Shown here: one piece after another, positions 11,841 through 23,062 of the stretch
Numbering within the stretch: the stretch's first letter is position 1
Layout: each line of letters begins with the position of its first letter
Assembly (NCBI RefSeq): GCF_000203815.1
Contig: NW_004457695.1
Span: 2,478,054 to 2,542,053 of the forward strand
Reading direction: 5' to 3'
DNA length: 64,000 nt
DNA from: Cavenderia fasciculata
Taxonomy: Eukaryota > Evosea > Eumycetozoa > Acytosteliales > Cavenderiaceae
Position numbers and translations under genes: made by a program
The notes under the pieces: generated by a model
What the model was told of the DNA's origin: nothing
The model's input: the letters and a program-made list of their open reading frames with translations, nothing else
The model's database searches: none

Positions 11841-12140
11841 TTAATTTCATTCAAGTTATTATTTATGTTTTTATTAATTCTTTATATTAAAATATAGTAT
11901 TCAACACAAGGTCTCATTCTGTTTCTTATCACAAATAAAATTTCCAAAAAGGAAGGGTATCTAATTATTTGTAGCTTATTTAATTTGTATCGACGAAATG
12001 TTGTCAATTGGAGATTAGATGATGGAGTCTTCATTGTTTTCCAAATAACGTCCCTTTCCTCAAAAGAGAATATACTGTATTATCGGACACATCACTGTTT
12101 AAAATCATCATTGTCTGATCATTATGGGTTTTGGAAATCA
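11841..12140 (-). repeat. Right arm of the 300-bp inverted repeat
   Basis: Reverse-complement partner of 9118-9417 (299/300). Here the approximately 80-codon frame runs on the plus strand from after a TAG at 11895 to the arm end; its first residues read STQGLILFLITNK, and it also holds RRNVVNWRLDDG. The outer end lies about 70 bp from the 3' end of the cis-prenyltransferase gene. The outer flanks show no obvious target-site duplication. Confidence 0.97.
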
Positions 12141-12209
12141 AAAAAAACAAATGGTCAAACCCAGCAGGAAAAAAGCAAGATATATATATTAATATTTTTT
12201 TAAAAGTGA

Positions 12210-13534
12210 TTAATCAAAATGTTTATTCGCCCATTCTTGTAAAAATTCTTGATGTTGTTGTTCCAACTTATTTTGGAATGCCTTTACTCTATCGATTTGT
12301 TCCTGTTTTAAATTATCATCTATTAAATGTTTTTTCCTTTGTTTCTAGAAATTAAAATTTAATAATTATTAATATTGTGTAAATAGTGGCTGACTATGAA
12401 TAACATATTTATATTTATATTTATATATTTAACATACTTGAATCTCTTGATAATTTGATTGATAAAGGAATATAATATAAAAGAAATGAAAACTGGAAAA
12501 GTCAGGCCATAAAACATTTAAAAAGTTGGTACCACTAAAACAAGTTTGCCACAACATGAAATCACTTAATCTATATTCTCCACTTGTTCTAACTAGAATA
12601 TCCAAATCATCTGGTATATATAAACATTTTTCAAATAATTCTTGGTTTATATCCCTACAATAAACCAATTAAACGTGATTAATAACAATTTTTTTTAATA
12701 TAATATTTATATTTTTTTATATTTCTATACATACTCTGGTAATAATACATTATCTTTAACAGCATTTGAAATAGTATTCATAGAATGTAACATTTCATTG
12801 TGTGAAGTATAAGACATACAAACATTGAGAAGAGCACGAGTATTGTGTTGCGTGGCCAATACGGCTCTTGCCAAGATTGATTTTGTCTTTTCGGGTATAT
12901 ATGATAGATCGCCGACCACTCTGATACGAATGCCCATCTTTTGAAGTTTGTGTGTCTTGCTAATCATCTCTTCAAACTTTTTGTTTGCCAAATCCATGAG
13001 ATACTCTACTTCTTGTTTTGGTCGTTTAAAGTTCTCTATTGAAAATGCATAGACCGATATAATCTCTACACCAAGAGCCAGTCCCCATTGACAGAGATCC
13101 AACATCTTTGTGAATCCCAATTTATGACCTTCACTCGTTTCAATGTGTAGTTTACGTGCAAATCTTCGATTTCCATCCATAATCACACCAATATGTTTTG
13201 GTATTGGTCCATATCGAAGTAGATTACAAAAGAAATTAAAGTTTGTCAAGTATATCCAATCACCCAAATATCTATATGCTTTTTGAAACAAGCTCAATGA
13301 TGATATTTCTCCAGTTTCTTCTATTACTGCTTCTTGTAATTGTTGTATATTTGTTGAAGTTGTAGTTGTAGTAGTTGATAGGTCTGTAGTAGTGGTGGTA
13401 GAAGTAGAAGTATCTTGTTTCTTTTCCTTTTCAGATTTAGTATTACTTTCAACTACTCTATTTGATTTTTGGTCTATTGTATTATGTTGAATGATAAGTG
13501 ATGGTTTATTCTTCTTTTTGGTTGTACTTGACAT
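12210..13534 (-). CDS. cis-Prenyltransferase (dehydrodolichyl diphosphate synthase catalytic subunit)
   Basis: Three exons: 13534-12735, 12654-12438 and 12344-12210, joined in phase (donors GTATGT), about 383 residues. It builds the long polyprenyl diphosphate used for dolichol and N-glycosylation, on the ER membrane. Residues 1-85 are low-complexity Ser/Thr. The catalytic block IGVIMDGNRRFAR has its Asp at about residue 120, followed by GHKLGF and the SIENFKRP segment. The substrate-binding region near residues 280-310 reads LDILVRTSGEYRLSDFMLWQ, with the conserved RTSGE and R-x-S-x-F residues. The C terminus ends WANKHFD, without the RxG motif seen in single-subunit enzymes and NgBR/Nus1 partners, so a Nus1-like partner is likely. 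Its promoter region is shared with purB. Confidence 0.93.
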
Positions 13535-14012
13535 TCTTTCTATTCCTATCTTGTTGATAGTTTATACTACTACTACTACTACTACTACTACAATGATAAT
13601 TATCTATCTATTTTTGAATGACTCGACAAGAGGTGTGAGTCACATGCACGAGTGAAACAAACACGATTAATTAAAAAGTCAAAATTGTTTAATATTATGA
13701 CTACGATTCTATCTGATTTATTAATAAATATTTATATTTATTGTCAGTTGGTCGGTCGGTCGGTCATATCTCTTGATCAGAAGACCAATTATATTTATAA
13801 ATTACTCGGTTTCTCGGATCTTTACGCATCGGCAAAAAACGAGTGTCATTCTACTCTTTATTGCGACAGTGAACGATTTCCCACGCATCCCTTCACTAAA
13901 ATTAATTTGAGAGTGCTGCTTGTTCACATCAATTTTGCTTTTTATTGTCTCACTATTATCTAGTATCTCTTCTCTCTTTCATATATATCTTATCTATATC
14001 TAACTACAAATA
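13535..14012. promoter_or_regulatory. Divergent promoter region, cis-prenyltransferase and purB
   Basis: 478 bp between two divergent starts. It contains an ACT triplet run near 13567-13590, a GGTC tetranucleotide run near 13749-13765, and CT-rich leader sequence just upstream of the purB ATG. Confidence 0.5.
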
Positions 14013-15401
14013 ATGGAACTTAATCAATTAACAGCAATATCACCAATAGATGGTAGATATTGGGATAAATGTAATAGTTTAAGCGAGTATTTTTCAGAGT
14101 TTGGTCTTATTAAATACAGAGTCTATGTAGAGATTGAATACTTTATCAAGTTGTCTACGATTGCAGAGGTCAAGCCATTGCAACATCTCTCACAACCAGA
14201 GACACACGAAAAGCTTCGCAACATCTACAAAAACTTTTCATTTGAAGATGCACAAGCAATCAAAAAGATTGAAAAGACGACCAATCACGATATCAAAGCT
14301 GTCGAATACTTTATCAAAGACAAGATGGTAGCCATATTGGGTGCACAAGAGGTAACTGATCTGCAAAAGGAGTTTGTTCACTTTGGTCTCACCAGTCAAG
14401 ACGTCAACAACACTGCCATCCCATTGTCATTGGTAGAAGCTGTTGATCGTACCTATATGCCTCTGCTCAACAAACACGTTGTTGACCCATTATTAGAGAT
14501 GGCTCGTTCGTTGAGATCCGTTCCTTTGTTGGCTCGTACCCATGGTCAGCCAGCTACACCAACCACACTCGGCAAGGAATTGATGGTGTTTGCCGAACGT
14601 CTCAGCAACCAAATCCAACTGCTCCGTCTGGTTCCACACTCGGCCAAGTTTGGTGGTGCCACTGGTAACCTCAACGCACATACTGTTGCCTACCCCTCGG
14701 TGCAATGGGCCGACTTTGCCGACTCGTTTGTGCAACACCTCAACCCACGTCTTAAGCGTGCTCGTTTCACCACACAAATCGAGCATTACGATTGTTTGGC
14801 AGCACTACTCGACGCTATGAAGCGTATCAACACTATCCTTATTGATATGTGTCGTGATATTTGGCAGTACGTGTCGATGGAGTATTTTGGTCAACGTGTC
14901 ATTGCCGGTGAGGTTGGATCATCCACCATGCCACACAAGGTCAACCCAATCGATTTTGAAAATGCCGAGGGTAATCTTGGTATTGCCAACGCACTCTATG
15001 AACATTTGGCTGCCAAGTTGCCCATCTCTCGTCTCCAAAGAGATCTTACCGACTCGACCGTCCTACGTAACCTCGGTGTGCCAATGGCCCACTCTCTGCT
15101 CTCATTTGCCTCTATCGCCCGTGGACTCTCCAAGTTGGTCGTCAACGAAGCCACCATCAAGCAAGACCTCGACGCCAACTGGGCTGTCATTGGTGAAGCC
15201 ATCCAAACAGTCCTCCGTCGTGAAGGCTATCCCAAGCCATACGAAGCCCTCAAGGAATTGACTCGTGTTTCTGGTGGTAAAAAGATTTCTCATCAAGATC
15301 TCATCGTCTTTATCGATACTCTCAATGTCAATGATCAAGTTAAAGATGAATTAAAACAAATCACTCCATTTAATTATATTGGTCATATTCCTGAATTTTA
15401 A
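14013..15401 (+). CDS. purB: Adenylosuccinate lyase, bacterial-type PurB
   Basis: Intronless, 462 residues, about the length of E. coli PurB (456). It catalyses two fumarate-releasing steps: SAICAR to AICAR in de novo purine synthesis, and adenylosuccinate to AMP. The start MELNQLTAISPIDGRY is nearly that of the bacterial enzyme. Conserved blocks follow in order: KTTNHDIKAVEYF (as IEKTTNHD), the LARTHGQPATPTT loop with the catalytic His, and the fumarase-superfamily signature GSSTMPHKVNPIDFENAEGN near residues 295-315. This is the gamma-proteobacterial-like class, not the longer animal ADSL class. In its leader the nearest upstream gene is divergent. The next purine gene, purC/E/K, lies 7 kb downstream on the other strand. 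Confidence 0.97.
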   Translation: MELNQLTAISPIDGRYWDKCNSLSEYFSEFGLIKYRVYVEIEYFIKLSTIAEVKPLQHLSQPETHEKLRNIYKNFSFEDAQAIKKIEKTTNHDIKAVEYFIKDKMVAILGAQEVTDLQKEFVHFGLTSQDVNNTAIPLSLVEAVDRTYMPLLNKHVVDPLLEMARSLRSVPLLARTHGQPATPTTLGKELMVFAERLSNQIQLLRLVPHSAKFGGATGNLNAHTVAYPSVQWADFADSFVQHLNPRLKRARFTTQIEHYDCLAALLDAMKRINTILIDMCRDIWQYVSMEYFGQRVIAGEVGSSTMPHKVNPIDFENAEGNLGIANALYEHLAAKLPISRLQRDLTDSTVLRNLGVPMAHSLLSFASIARGLSKLVVNEATIKQDLDANWAVIGEAIQTVLRREGYPKPYEALKELTRVSGGKKISHQDLIVFIDTLNVNDQVKDELKQITPFNYIGHIPEF

Positions 15402-15443
15402 AAAAAAAAGAAATCAAGAATAACAAAAATAAATAAATATTAT

Positions 15444-17012
15444 TTATTCTGAAGAATAACTTTCTTGTTTGGTTGTTTTGTCTAATTTCTCTTGTAAAAG
15501 TTGTCTCATCATTTGTGTTGATAATCTAAACAATGGAGGGTATGGGCATTCTCTTTTCTCCATCCGAAGGACTCCATACGAAGCAAATTCTAATGCATAT
15601 TGAATTTCTGAACCTTTAAAGATGGGAAATGTTAATTCAAAATGTTAACTTGATGAGTTTGTAGGGTTATTTACATACCTTAAAATGTATATGGTTCTTG
15701 TGTACCAACAATTTGTGGAATGATAAGAGAAAGATTTGGGTTTGATGCAATCCTAGATTCAAGTCGACGGTATTGTTCTTGATCCATGAACCTTGAAATG
15801 ATGCTCACCCTTAGTGACAACCAAACACCAAAGTTTATATGTCTATTGTGTTTTGAAACTATAAGTGGAGTGTTATCGTCCAATACTATACCACATATAC
15901 CCAACAAACCAGCATATCCACCTATAGTGTTATAGATATCCTCTAAAACGTCGTCGTCAATCTTTAACGAGTGGTCACTCGCCCATCTTTGGAGAAGAAG
16001 AGATACCTCTTGTTTTGGAAGAGGTGTTATCAAGATTATATTGTCATATGTAAAGGGACTATCGATACTTTTGAATTCAAACCAAAATTTCTTGTCACTG
16101 GCAAGTGCCATAAGTTGGGGTGTGCCAAAGCCAACCACACTCAAAAACTTTTGGTGATAATTGTGTATATCTCCCAACTGACCCAAGAACTCTTGTGTTT
16201 GAATAGGGTCACACTCTAGGATCATTTGAAACTCATCAATAAGCAATACAACATTCTTTTGTGGATCATCATGTTGATTTGCATGCCTAAAGAAATGTTT
16301 GGAAAACTCTTCAGCACTGGTGATGTTTGGTGATTGTGGATTGGTGATATTGATTTGTACCGATAGCCATGACCAAATATTTGTAATTGTTGAATGGTTC
16401 ATCTCAACTCTGCAAAATGAATAGGATGTGGAGGTATTAAATATAGTGGCTCAATATTGTCTTTGCTTATGTCTAAATAAAAATGCGTACGGGATGACAG
16501 TGTATCCTTTTAACACTAATTCAGTAGATACTGCTTTTAAATGACTAGTCTTGCCACTACGATAAGCACCTTGAACAAGGTAGCACCCCCCTCCATTCAT
16601 CGCACCATTTAATATTTGATTAAGTTGCAAACTAGAAAAAGGGACATGATAGTGCACTTGATCAGAAATAGGAAGCCCAAATGTCCATGTTTTTCCTACA
16701 ATCAAACAAAAGGAATTGAAAGAGATTAGTCAACGACGAGAAAGATATGCTATTGATTATGAGTGATGTTGTCATACCTAGTGTATTTTGTTGGGGCTGG
16801 TTGTTAAGAGCTTTGCGAGTGTAGGTCCTTAAAATTTTAATGTACTTTCCGACTTTAGTGATTCTCTCCCAATCACTATCTGTCATGTCGTTTGTATCCT
16901 CTACTGTACGATACCTGTTGGTATCAAGTTGTTCTACTATTCCTTGTTTGTCATCTATATCAATTTCACATTCCTTGGAGAGTACCCAAGCTTTTAAAGG
17001 TGAATCAGACAT
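15444..17012 (-). CDS. P-loop NTPase of the ATPase_2/AAA type
   Basis: Four exons fit the phase: 17012-16778, 16695-16491, 16409-15706 and 15613-15444, giving about 437 residues. Walker A is GAYRSGKTS at about residues 121-129 and Walker B is VVLLIDEF at about 200-207. A sensor-like strand (VVGFGTPQLM) and a helical region with GGYAGLLGICG follow. The C-terminal exon (FASYGVLRMEKR then PPLFRLS) resembles the winged-helix end of prokaryote-type ATPases of this class. Exon 2 ends at a GTACGC donor and exon 3 at GTACAC, both weak; if either intron is retained, a stop follows soon. Related NTPase domains occur in Crinkler-type proteins, but I see no clear Crinkler header or nuclease domain. Role unknown. 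It shares a short divergent promoter region (17013-17246) with the dysbindin-like gene. Confidence 0.7.
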
Positions 17013-17246
17013 GATTACTATTATCTCTATCTAACTGTGTCACACCAGGTCAAGATAAAAGTGGTGAATGAAAATTATGTTTACACAAAAGATCTTGAAA
17101 TCATGCTCAGATGTCAAAGTGAAAGTGCAAGGAATTATTATTATTAGTAATATTACTTTTTAAAAAGAATCAACCTCAAGAGCTTAGTTGTAGAAGGAAG
17201 GAAGGATTTGATTGTTAGTGTGACCAGACTCTAACAAAAAGACAAG

Positions 17247-18929
17247 ATGTTTAAAAGCTTTGTAAAGAAATTTGAAGAAACGTAGTGTATAAATTATAAT
17301 GATTACACATGTGATTAATCAAAATAGTGATAGTACTAATCCTCTTACCCTTTGTGATGATGATGATGATATATATAGAACTGGTTCAATTAAAGGAAGT
17401 ATATTAGGAAATAAAGATCAGCAACAACAAACACCTACTACAACCACAACCACAACAACAACAGCAGCAGCAGCTACTGATACAAATAATGTACAATCAA
17501 CAAATAATAATAATAATAATAATAATGCATCACCAACTATAACACCTGCAACAACTACACCTGCAACATCATCACCAAACTCATTATATAGTAATTTACA
17601 ACCAGTAGTAGATGTAATCAAAGAAAATGTTGTACAACCAGTAACCGATGTATTAAAGATGACCGTTGTAGATGTTGAAACACTCAAAGAGTTTACTGAA
17701 AAGGATATCACAGTTGCACTTCAAAATATGACAACATCTGTTACCAATTCAGTGGCTTCATCTTCATCTGCAAATCTACCATCAATCTCTCAATTAAAAG
17801 AATCATTACAAGATGTTGACCTATACAATGGTTCACTCTTGCTTCGAACCTATGAAATTAAATTAAAACAAATTAGAACAAATGGTGTAATATTGGCTGA
17901 AAGAGCTGAAGTATGTAAATTAATAATTAATAACTATTAATTATAGTTGATTATTTGGATCTAATCTGATATTAATGTGATTAATTATTATTTAAAGGAA
18001 TTAGATAAAAGAATATTCCCATTGGTAAAGACATGCACAGTCCAAGCAGAGTCTTGGAAAAAAGCACAATCAGAGTTGACAAAACTCGATGATATGAATA
18101 ATATGGTTGAATCGATTACACTAACTTTGGACTCTTTGGTATCAAAGATTGAAGCTTTGGAAATTAGTCTATCGATTGACGTTGAAAATTATATTGATAA
18201 TCAACATCAAAAATGGAAAGAACAAAAAGAATTGGAATTTAATAGATATGAAGCTTCAAAAAAGTAACAAATATCTAGCTAGCTAGCCAGCTTGTCCATC
18301 GTCCTATTATTATTAGTTGTACTAACTTTCCTTCTTTATTTATTTTTAGAGCTGAATTAATTAAATTAGAGGAAGATTTAATAAATGCTTATAATAGACA
18401 TGAAAGAGAAAAGGCAGCAAAGGAAAGAGCAATTCAATTGGAACAAGAGAGATTGGCTAGAAGAAAGTTGGATGAGGAATTACAAAGAAAAGTAAAGGAA
18501 GAAGCTAGTTTGAGATCAAATCTAGACAAGACTATTCAAAAACAATTAAATGATTACAAGACTAGTGGTGTCATACCAACAACCTCCTCTAGTAGTATTG
18601 GTGGTACCACTGCACCTGCAACCGATTCTAATCAACCAACTACTACAATCGAGCAAATAGTTCCTGAAGATAGCTCATCTGATCTAGAGAATTTCTTGGC
18701 TCCAACCCCTCCAACCACTTCTCCCACCCTTACCTCTCAACAACCAGCAGTAATCTCAACAACCGATAATTTAACTCTTACTCCATCATCCGAATCAACT
18801 AAAGAACAACAACAAGTGGTGGTTGAAGAGAAAGTAGAAGAACCAGTTCAAAAAGATAATGAACAAGTTGAAGAGAAAAAAGAAGAAGAAGAACCAGTTC
18901 AAAAAGAAGAAGAAAAGAAAGAAGAATAG
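17247..18929 (+). CDS. Dysbindin-like protein (BLOC-1 subunit)
   Basis: Four exons: 17247-17281, 17379-17910, 17998-18263 and 18350-18929, joined in phase, about 470 residues. The tiny first exon gives the basic start MFKSFVKKFEET; starting instead at 17299 would lose it and would need an unspliced leader. Residues 20-75 are Gln/Thr/Asn tracts. Residues about 165-360 are a long coiled coil. It matches dysbindin by eye: LLLRTYEIKLKQI aligns with the LELLSRYEDTW region, AESWKKAQSELTKL with the SAHWEKKKTSLVEL region, and EDSSSDLENFL with the late DQEALDVFL motif. Dysbindin is part of BLOC-1, which sorts cargo from endosomes to lysosome-related organelles. The C-terminal 70 residues are Pro/Thr then Glu/Lys-rich. 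Identification is by pattern, without alignment scores. Confidence 0.65.
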
Positions 18930-19048
18930 AAATAATATCTTTTAAAATATTAGACCACTTTCATCGATATATAAAGATTTCGAATTTGTAATTATTTATT
19001 TTTTAAAAAGAAAAAGGTTATATCATTATCATTATTATGATTATTTGT

Positions 19049-21362
19049 TTAATTAGTTTGATTTATATGACCCATTTTACGACCTTCTTTAATATCACCT
19101 TTGGCATAAATATGTAAATGACAACCCTTGATGGATAGGTGTTTCTCCCAAGTTTCAACCTCGGCACCTAAAAGGTTGGTCATTACGATTGGGTGTTGTT
19201 GAGCGGCAGGTTGTTCCAAATATTCCTTTTCAGTGATTCTCTTCATCAGGTCGACACTACCCAATGGTAGTCCGCAGATACAACGGACCAATTGTTCAAA
19301 TTGGCTAGTGACGCAACCTTCAATGGTCCAGTGACCACTGTTGTGTGGTCTTGGGGCCAACTCATTGACCAATAACTTGTAGTTGCCATCGGCTTGCTTG
19401 ACGACAAAGAGTTCGACAGCCAAAATGCCAACCAAACCGATACCCTTTCCAATCTTTGTAGCGATTTCCTTGGCTTGAGCGTGAACGGCGGGTGGAAGTG
19501 GAGCAGGAGCAATGGTTTGTCTGAGAATGTGATTACGATGTTTGTTGGTGACCAATGGGAAGCAGAGTTCGGTAGAGTCGATAGTACGTGCGACAATGAC
19601 AGATGATTCACCTTCAAACTCTATGTATTGTTCGAGGATGGCTCTTTGAGCACCTGTTTCATTGGTCACCTTTTTCCAGGCCGATTCAAGGTCGACTTGA
19701 TCGGTGATCTTTACTTGTCCCTTGCCATCATAGCCCATAGTATTGGATTTGAGGATGGCTGGGTATCCAACCTTTTGGATGGCAGTCTTGAGAGTGTCGA
19801 GCGAGTCGATTGGCTCAAAGGCGGCAGTTGGTACATCCAAACTTTGGATAAAACGTTTCTCTTGGACACGGTCTTGACAGATACGGAGTACCTTGGGGTC
19901 TGGGAAGACACCAACCTTTTTAGCGAGGTATTCAACTGGCTCAACCATGATATTTTCAAATTCATAGGTGACAACATCGACCTTGCTAGCGAAAATATCT
20001 AGATTGGCATAGTTGTTGTAGTTGGATTTAGTAGTCTCGGTGGCAACGTGCGAGGCTGAAGAGTCAGACTCTGGACAAAATACATGTGTCTTGTAACCGA
20101 GTTGAGCGGCAGCGATAACAATCATTCTGGCCAATTGACCACCTCCAAGAATACCAATGGTCGATCCGGGTGGAAGAACGAGCGATGGACGAATAGATGA
20201 CAAGACAAAGGCAGACAATGGGCCCTTGTTGTTATGCTCGATGGTGTTTGTAATGACATTGGGTGATTGTGAACGTACTGGTGATTGAACGGCAGCATTG
20301 GGTGATGATGATGAATGTGGATGTAAATGATGGGATGATCCAACATGTGGAAGTGGTAGTGGTGATTGTATAGTTATATTTGATTGAGATGATGATGAGG
20401 AAGGGTTAACTACCTGATGTGCGTTTAGAATAGATGTAATATTGGCAATTGGTTCACTTGATTTGGGTGTGACTGTTTGATGATGATGTCCAGCGTTTGT
20501 GACATTATCAGATGGTGAGTCTGCAACAGCATCAGTTTGATTCTTTCTAAATGTCTCGAGACTAGATTCAATGGCTGGGTAGAATGGCGAAAGAACAGAA
20601 GCGGCCAACAAGGCAGCATTGGTGGCACCGGCAGCTCCAATGGCAAGTGTGCCGACTGGAATACCGGCTGGCATTTGGCAGATGGACAATAAACTGTCTA
20701 CTCCACTCAGAGCCTTTGATTGGACTGGTACACCAAACACTGGGAGTGATGTAAGGGCAGCAACCATACCTGGGAGATGAGCAGCACCACCTGCACCTGC
20801 AATAATAACCTTTAATCCTCTTGATCTTGCAGACTTTGCATATTCAAACATTCTATCGGGTGTTCTATGTGCAGATACAATCTTTGTTTCATGTGGAATA
20901 CCAAGTTGTGTCAATGTATTGGATGCCAACTTCATAACATCCCAATCAGATTGACTACCCATAATAATTCCAACCATTGGTTTGTTACTATTAATTAATG
21001 ATATATTTGTTTGTTGTTGAGTTGTAACAGTTGGTAATAATGGTTGAACTGGTAATAATGGAATAGAATCGGATGAATTTGGTGTGAAATTGGATTGTTG
21101 TTGTTGTAATTTTTGTTGAATATGATGAGATGATGATGATGGTTGTGGTAATGGTGAATATAATGGACTTGGTGATAATATATTATTAATCATTGTTGTA
21201 TGTCTCTAAAGGTTTTTAAAGAAAAATAAATAAAGTATTAGTAACCAATTATGATAATTAAAAGTGTAGTCAACAATAATAAAGTAGTATGGTTTGAATT
21301 GATTTTAGCAAAATAATATATTTGTTTTATATTTTTTATAATCATCATATGTATGATTATTA

Positions 21363-21394
<32 letters not shown>

Positions 21395-22508
21395 AGAGAT
21401 AGAGGAATATAAATATATATATATGAATAGTTTTGAATTTATACCGATGGAGTATGAGCAATGAAATTGCTATTAATTGTATAATCAACCAACTTGTTTG
21501 ATTGATTGGCAACCCAAGTGTAGTTGTCTATGAGCATTTGAGTTTGTTCCTGAGTCAATGTTCCAACCTTTGGAGCACCTTCCTTGATTCCAAGATTACG
21601 ATATACTTGTTTATCCTTCATAAGGTTCTTATCACCATGCAACCAAATTCTCCATGAATCATTATCGACAACATCAGCAAGAATAAGCTCACCTTGTGGT
21701 GTAATACCAAATTCAACCTAGTAAAATACAAATATAAATAAATTAATTAGTAATCTAATGTTTTCAAGTCAATGTTTCATTTGTTTCATTTCTATACCTT
21801 AAAATCAACTAAAACAACATCAAGTGATTGCCAAGCCTTTTCCAAAGCTTCAAAAGCAAGAGTAGCAACATTTCTAATATTTGAAAGTAATTTAGAAGTG
21901 ACAGCAACACCTCCAATCTTGAGGTCCATCTTGAGAATATCTTGTTCGGTGACCAATGGATCATGATTTTCGTCATCCTTGAAGGTAAACTCGATCAAAC
22001 ATGGATTGAATCTTGACCCTTCAACAATTTGTGGATTTCTCTTTAAATAACTACCAGTTGCCAATCTTCTAACAATCACTTCTAAAGGAATCATTGAACA
22101 TCTCTTTGCAATAAAACTAGTCGGTGATTCCTAAAAAAATTAATATAAATATAAAACAAATTAATTAAATGTTATATTTATATTTATATACTTTGTGAAT
22201 GTTTAATATTGTATAAGAGTTTGACATACTTGACGAATAAAATGAGAACCTATATTTGATAAATGTAATACTCTGAATACATTGCAAGCAGTAGTAGTTG
22301 AAAATGCACCTTTACCTGGTAACTCGTCACGCTTTGCACCATCACCAGCAGTGATTGATGAATTTGATACAACTAGTACATATTGATCGTCTTTATTGAA
22401 TTTAAAGATCTCTTTAGTTTTCCCCTTTGCTAGAAATGTAACATCATTTACATCGAATATCTTGTATGATGATGATGCTGTATTATTATTATTATTGTTA
22501 TTTGACAT
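19049..22508 (-). CDS. purC/E: Trifunctional purine enzyme PurC-PurE-PurK fusion
   Basis: Four exons: 22508-22230, 22130-21798, 21717-21445 and 21205-19049, about 1013 residues. The join from exon 3 (HTPS) into exon 4 (RHTTMINN) keeps frame, so this is one gene. Residues 1-295 are SAICAR synthetase ([11 protein letters not shown], the [13 protein letters not shown] block, and DNDSWRIW). Residues about 370-530 are PurE ([27 protein letters not shown]). Residues about 637-1013 are PurK, an ATP-grasp enzyme ([29 protein letters not shown]). With PurK present, PurE should act as the N5-CAIR mutase of the bacterial/fungal/plant route, unlike animal PAICS. Linkers are rich in Gln, Ser and His. The D. 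discoideum purC/E protein is of similar size. The polypeptide covers AIR to SAICAR; PurB, encoded nearby, takes the next step. Confidence 0.95.
21370..21403. repeat. (TTGA)n microsatellite in an intron
   Basis: About 8 tandem copies within the last intron (21206-21444) of the purC/E/K gene. Confidence 0.85.
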
Positions 22509-23062
22509 TATTATTATTATTTTTTAAATATATATAGATAAATGGTGAATTAAATAATTATATGATGAAATGAAGTTGTTCAATAGATTGTCAAAGTCTA
22601 CTTCTGAGTGTGTGGGGTGGTTAAAAAATGGATGTAGTTAGGGTAAAAGAATGTGTGAACGCGTAAAAGTAAAAAGAATAACAACGAAAGGATCACACCT
22701 TTGATTATTATTTTTGGTTTCTAATTAGAAATAAAAAAAAGAAACTAATATAATAAATTACTTGTTCCCAATAAGCCGATACTTTGACCTTTTACAAAGA
22801 TGATTTTACACTTTTTGTTCTTTCGTCATCGTCGGCTTTTTCAGATGATCAGCAAAAAACCGGCATCGTCGACTCTAAAGTGCTTCCCTCGTTTGGAACG
22901 ACGTCTATCTTTTGAATGTTCCCGCTGCCGACACAAACGAGAATGAATACAAAAGTATTCTATTCTATTATTTGTTTGTTTTAGTTTTTTGGGGGAAAAT
23001 ATATTTTATTTTTTTTTAAAAAAAGAGTTTTGGAGATCTATGGAAGTTGTTTTAATTTTGAT
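22509..23062. promoter_or_regulatory. Promoter of purC/E/K and 3' flank of the aconitase gene
   Basis: Both neighbours run on the minus strand. The 554 bp contains a less AT-rich stretch at about 22800-22945, rich in TCGTC/GACG, and a TTTTTT-rich run near 23000-23025 at the aconitase 3' end. No ORF or RNA recognised. Confidence 0.4.
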
